A stretch of 64,000 nt of DNA from Calothrix sp. NIES-2100 (GTDB lineage: Bacteria; Cyanobacteriota; Cyanobacteriia; Cyanobacteriales; Nostocaceae), in NCBI RefSeq assembly GCF_002368195.1, contig NZ_AP018178.1, positions 2,560,634 to 2,624,633 on the forward strand. The letters run 5' to 3'. How positions within the stretch are numbered: the stretch's first letter is position 1; the number at the start of each line of letters is the position of its first letter. Below are positions 61,098 through 64,000 of the stretch, piece by piece. The position numbers and the translations under genes are program-made. A model generated the notes under the pieces. The model was not told the DNA's origin, did not search any database, and worked only from the letters and a program-made list of their open reading frames with translations.

Positions 61098-61994
61098 CTA
61101 CCAATTTCCTAAGAAATCCCAATCTTTGACATTTTCTGGCTGTTCAGTTTCTTGTGGTGGTTGGGAAGGATCTGATTGTAGCCATTGAGTGTATGCTCCA
61201 GATTCTACCCATTTCAACAATTCTGATGCGCGCATGACACTCCAAGGAATTTGATATTCCATAAAACTAAAAATTTTGGTAACTTGGTCTAATTTATCAA
61301 GCTCTTGGATCTGAAACTCACGGGCTTGCTGCATAAAATCTTCGATAACTTCTTTGGTTAAGTATTCAGTTGGTAAACCACCGAGTTTGATGAGAGATGC
61401 GATCGCAATATCAATATCCTGACATGCTAATAATCCAGCGCGATCGGCTGTGAATTTCGCCATCATGATCCAGTTGTACAATGCAACTTCAATCCCATTG
61501 GCGGCTAATCCGCCAAATCCTAGTGTCGTGCTTGTGATCAAATTTTTCAATAGTGGCATTACCACCGCCAGTTGCTGATATGTCAAATATTTTCCTTTGA
61601 TGCGGGAAATTTCATGTCCGAAGATAAACAACAATTCGTCTTCTGTGAGCCATTCCAGCGTTTCTAGGTTGACTCCGATTAATGGTTTCTCAACGCCGAT
61701 AGCATAGGTAGAAATGTGTCCTGTACCTCGGTAGATATACAAATCTGGGAGAGGTTCATCGAGAATCTGACAAGTTTCCACTAAAGCGTTGTGCAATTTG
61801 GGAAAGTTGCGCTCTTTGACGCGAAACTCATTACCCAGTGTTGATAGCCGCAGAAGCCGATCTATACCATACTCATTTATCTTTTTGAGTAGGAGTGGTA
61901 AACCTGGCATTTTTTGCAGTGCAGCCAAGGCTTTGCGATCAAAGGGATGTTGATAGCTTTCTGCACGCAATCCCTGGAGTATCTTTCGTGTCAT
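61098..61994 (-). CDS. M48-family metallopeptidase-like protein, zinc ligands degenerate
   Basis: 298 aa. Resembles Ste24/HtpX-type M48 peptidases without N-terminal membrane helices. The zinc motif H-E-x-x-H is here FGHEISRIKG, so the second His is Arg131, and the third ligand Glu, normally in a context like AEFTADRAGLL, is Lys180 (AKFTADRAGLL). Each change is one nucleotide from the active form (CGC for CAC, AAA for GAA). The rest of the fold (GVNLETLEWLTEDELLFI, a hydrophobic pair of helices near 140-175) is kept. Loss of two ligands predicts no zinc peptidase activity, so a pseudoenzyme or binding role is more likely. Confidence 0.7.
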   Translation of the reverse strand: MTRKILQGLRAESYQHPFDRKALAALQKMPGLPLLLKKINEYGIDRLLRLSTLGNEFRVKERNFPKLHNALVETCQILDEPLPDLYIYRGTGHISTYAIGVEKPLIGVNLETLEWLTEDELLFIFGHEISRIKGKYLTYQQLAVVMPLLKNLITSTTLGFGGLAANGIEVALYNWIMMAKFTADRAGLLACQDIDIAIASLIKLGGLPTEYLTKEVIEDFMQQAREFQIQELDKLDQVTKIFSFMEYQIPWSVMRASELLKWVESGAYTQWLQSDPSQPPQETEQPENVKDWDFLGNW

Positions 61995-62077
61995 CGGTCT
62001 TGGTCAACCTTTGTTACTTGTTAAAGTTGATTGTACCGTTGCAGGAAAAAATGGTGATCTTCTTAGATGATTTTTGG

Positions 62078-62254
62078 TTATGATGCCATTCTCTTTTTTA
62101 TTTCCTCTATTAATTGTTCTGTAGTCTTGACTACTATACGTCCTGGTTTGGCTCTAACAATTTCCATATAGTGCTGAAATGCGTCTTCATCGTCAGGGTG
62201 TGCAATCACGTATTTTCTCAATTCGGCTTCGCTAAGGCTTAAATAGTCGCTCAT
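62078..62254 (-). CDS. DUF6887-like small protein
   Basis: 58 aa, MSDYLSLSEAELRKYVIAHP, then DEDAFQHYMEIVRAKPGRI and EQLIEEIKKRMAS. It resembles DUF6887, a small protein of unknown function found in cyanobacteria next to a DUF6888 partner. The start overlaps the upstream gene's stop by four bases, so they form a coupled pair. I found it by reading the reverse complement of the gap after the M48 gene. Confidence 0.7.
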   Translation of the reverse strand: MSDYLSLSEAELRKYVIAHPDDEDAFQHYMEIVRAKPGRIVVKTTEQLIEEIKKRMAS

Positions 62255-62427
62255 TCTATTATTTTCTCCCCATTACTAAGAATTTCAATTTGGATAGATT
62301 CACCTATCAAAATCACGATTCGGTTGCTTCTTTCATCAAACCTCACCAGGGTTATGTCACGGAATAAATTGCTAGTGTGAACGCAAAAATCAAAAAATGC
62401 TTCGAGTTGCTCGACGGTAGGTTTCAT
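62251..62427 (-). CDS. DUF6888-like small protein
   Basis: 58 aa, MKPTVEQLEAFFDFCVHTSN, then LFRDITLVRFDERSNRIVIL and IEILSNGEKIIE. The SNL-(F/Y)-R and V/I-x-F-D-E-R pattern matches the DUF6888 partner of DUF6887 in cyanobacteria. It is first in a two-gene unit. The layout of two tiny overlapping genes resembles toxin-antitoxin pairs, but no toxin activity is known to me. Preceded by a weak AATTAATG context without a good ribosome site. Confidence 0.65.
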   Translation of the reverse strand: MKPTVEQLEAFFDFCVHTSNLFRDITLVRFDERSNRIVILIGESIQIEILSNGEKIIE

Positions 62428-62967
62428 TAATTATTGTTCATTTTTCCTTTTTACTAATATTAAAAGTTTCGCTTTTTCTGCCTTTGTCCCCGTACACACC
62501 CGTTTTTCATAGGTTTATTTTTACCAAGTTCGCTATAAGTTTAGTGTAGCGATATTAAATCTATTGTGGGTAAGGTTTTCAGCTTGTGCTGAGAAAAAGA
62601 TTGAGAAAATCACCTGTTTTTGCAAAAAAATGTTGATTAACCCATTTTTCAACCCAACCTACGGCGGCTTTTAAGTTGGGCGATCGCAATTTTTCTCAAT
62701 TATATTATTCTGTTGTTGTTGTAGCTTGCTTGCCGTTGGTTACGGAGTTAAACCCAATATTTGCGTTGTGTGTTGTGGTGGGAATGTTGGGTTTCGTTCC
62801 TACGGGTGAATTGATTGAATCGGACAACTGTTCGATTTTGCAACCTACCAAGCTATCCGACTCGGTTTTATTTTTGGACAGAGTCGCCTCCATCGCTGGA
62901 CTAGGTCTGGACTCCCTGGTGTACGCCCGATAAATTCCCACTTATCAGCTCTGACTTTGGGGAGTAC
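62428..62967. other. Gap with a candidate dispersed repeat
   Basis: No gene I trust. Between about 62676 and 62941 both strands stay open for roughly 80 codons, which is more than chance would usually give, and the stretch resembles a sequence I associate with recurring copies in other Nostocales. I regard it as a possible dispersed repeat rather than a CDS. The rest of the gap is AT-rich. Confidence 0.3.
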
Positions 62968-64000
62968 TCACGCCACAGCCACCGCAACCACGCGAAAACC
63001 CACATTGAGGTGACGATACGCGCGCGTGACGTAGTAGCGATCCGCAGACCGGCAACCCCTGGCGAGGTCGAACCAAGAACCGCCACGCAGCATCTGATAA
63101 TCATTATCATTACCACTCAGCCATGCACTGCCGTCTGTTGGCGCTCCCTCGTAATTATTATGATATTTATCTAGACACCTTTCCCATATATTACCATGCA
63201 TATCATATAAACCGAAAGAGTTTGGCGGAAATTTTCCCACATCTGTTGTTTGTTGACGATATTCACCTTTGGGTGCAGAGGCGTAAGGGTAGTTTCCGTT
63301 GTAATTTACTAAATCGGTGGTGATGGTTTCACCAAAATAAAAGGGTGTAATGGTTCCTGCACGACAAGCATATTCCCATTCGGCTTCGCTGGGTAGTCTG
63401 TAGGTGCGTTTTGTCTTTTGGCTTAACTTTTGACAAAATTCTACCGCATCATCCCAACTCACATTTTCTACAGGTTTTGATTCTCCTTTGAAACTGGAAG
63501 GATTATTCCCTATAATCGCTTGATACTGCGCTTGAGTAACTGGATATTTACCCATGAAGAAGCCAGGAACTGTTACTTGATGCTGTGGACTTTCATCACT
63601 ATCTCGCTGTGCTTCCCCTGCTGGCGAACCCATTGTAAAAGTTCCCCCTGGTATCTGCACCATTTCCAAAGTGACACCATTCCCCAAGTTGTCGCTAAAA
63701 TAATTCGCCTGACGGTTGCGACGGTTGGTGATGTTTCCCTGCGCATTTACTGTCACAACTTCAAAGGAAAAGGTTTGTAAGCGATTTTGTGAAGTGGGAG
63801 ACTGGGTAACAGTGCTTGCTGGGGTTTTTGGAGTTCTTCTAAAGTCTCCTGTACCTGTTTTTGATGGAGGATAATTTTCTTTTGAACCAAATAACAACCG
63901 TTCACCGATAATCGCCAAACCAAATCCCGCACCCATCAACCCGACAGTTTGAATGATTCGCCGTCGTGATGGAAGGGGAGGTGGTGGGGGAGGAGGGGGA
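62968..64000 (-). CDS. Formylglycine-generating-enzyme-like protein, 5' part missing
   Basis: FGE-sulfatase (SUMF1-like) domain: LEMVQIPGGTFTMGSPAGEA, PVENVSWDDAVEFCQKLS, TYRLPSEAEWEYACRAG and MLRGGSWFDLARGCRSADRY. The frame is open to the window edge, and before the first TTG/ATG it reads a run of eight prolines, then PSRRRIIQTVGLMGAGFGLA, a membrane-anchor-like helix. A poly-Pro linker and helix before an FGE domain is the layout I associate with bifunctional Ser/Thr kinase-FGE proteins of Nostocales, so the kinase is probably beyond the window. Residues for copper binding (two Cys near the C-terminus) are not obvious, so enzymatic FGE activity is doubtful; it may bind or modify other ligands. 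Confidence 0.8.
   Translation of the reverse strand, partial: PPPPPPPPLPSRRRIIQTVGLMGAGFGLAIIGERLLFGSKENYPPSKTGTGDFRRTPKTPASTVTQSPTSQNRLQTFSFEVVTVNAQGNITNRRNRQANYFSDNLGNGVTLEMVQIPGGTFTMGSPAGEAQRDSDESPQHQVTVPGFFMGKYPVTQAQYQAIIGNNPSSFKGESKPVENVSWDDAVEFCQKLSQKTKRTYRLPSEAEWEYACRAGTITPFYFGETITTDLVNYNGNYPYASAPKGEYRQQTTDVGKFPPNSFGLYDMHGNIWERCLDKYHNNYEGAPTDGSAWLSGNDNDYQMLRGGSWFDLARGCRSADRYYVTRAYRHLNVGFRVVAVAVA

Noticed and set aside
62676..62941. Overlapping open frames on both strands (85 and 78 codons)
   Set aside because: Neither has a convincing ribosome site; both being open suggests a dispersed repeat rather than a gene, so listed only as a possible repeat.

Overview
The window reads as chromosomal DNA of a filamentous, probably heterocyst-forming cyanobacterium (Nostocales, in the Nostoc/Calothrix/Tolypothrix range). 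Evidence: many HIP1 octamers (GCGATCGC), heptameric tandem repeats (ATGCCCA type) between genes, and cyanobacterial families such as a SipA-like regulator, a DUF3288 protein, ClpC, a PrcA-type calcium-dependent protease, SLH-anchored surface proteins and several large hybrid histidine kinases. No rRNA, convincing tRNA or CRISPR array was seen.

1-9.7 kb is an export region. It holds a Wzm/Wzt-type polysaccharide ABC exporter, then a peptide-export locus: three small precursors that share a 36-residue double-glycine leader (3230, 3789, 4456), a C39-peptidase ABC transporter (5145) and an HlyD-type adaptor (7373). Two of the mature parts are homologous to each other, almost Cys-free and without a modification enzyme nearby, so they look like small folded secreted proteins rather than classical RiPPs. 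8.9-14.1 kb holds a PD-(D/E)XK nuclease diverging from a decayed NACHT/STAND NTPase gene, then a DUF5674 two-gene operon.

14.5-27.4 kb carries a six-SLH surface protein, sipA, a Tat-type peroxiredoxin, a Ycf29/Rre1-like response regulator, the protease prcA facing a gene for a stand-alone propeptide-like protein, a 2OG-Fe(II) oxygenase, a photolyase/cryptochrome split into two genes in swapped order, and a hicAB module. 27.6-39.7 kb is mostly housekeeping or conserved cyanobacterial genes (clpC, DUF3288, a hybrid kinase, a glycosyltransferase, Rpn-type nuclease, pentapeptide protein, YjbQ, Nif3-like).

40.0-64.0 kb holds a 1890-residue mosaic exoprotein (PPC, RTX, Calx-beta, lipase, cadherin-like and DUF4114 parts), a beta-CASP-like hydrolase, a missed 40-residue membrane protein, and a signalling block of three kinases. 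Between the second and third kinase lies a 4 kb accessory patch: ParA, a RelB-like antitoxin with a RelE toxin broken by a stop codon, a ribbon-helix-helix protein, a GerMN lipoprotein and a tyrosine recombinase. After it come a Uma2 protein, an intact RelBE module, an M48-like protein that lacks two zinc ligands, a DUF6887/DUF6888-like small-gene pair, and the 3' part of a formylglycine-enzyme-like gene that runs off the window.

The most interesting items are the leader-sharing exported protein family, the swapped split photolyase, the stand-alone PrcA-propeptide-like protein, the decayed NLR-like gene, the interrupted partition cassette and the degenerate M48 protein.
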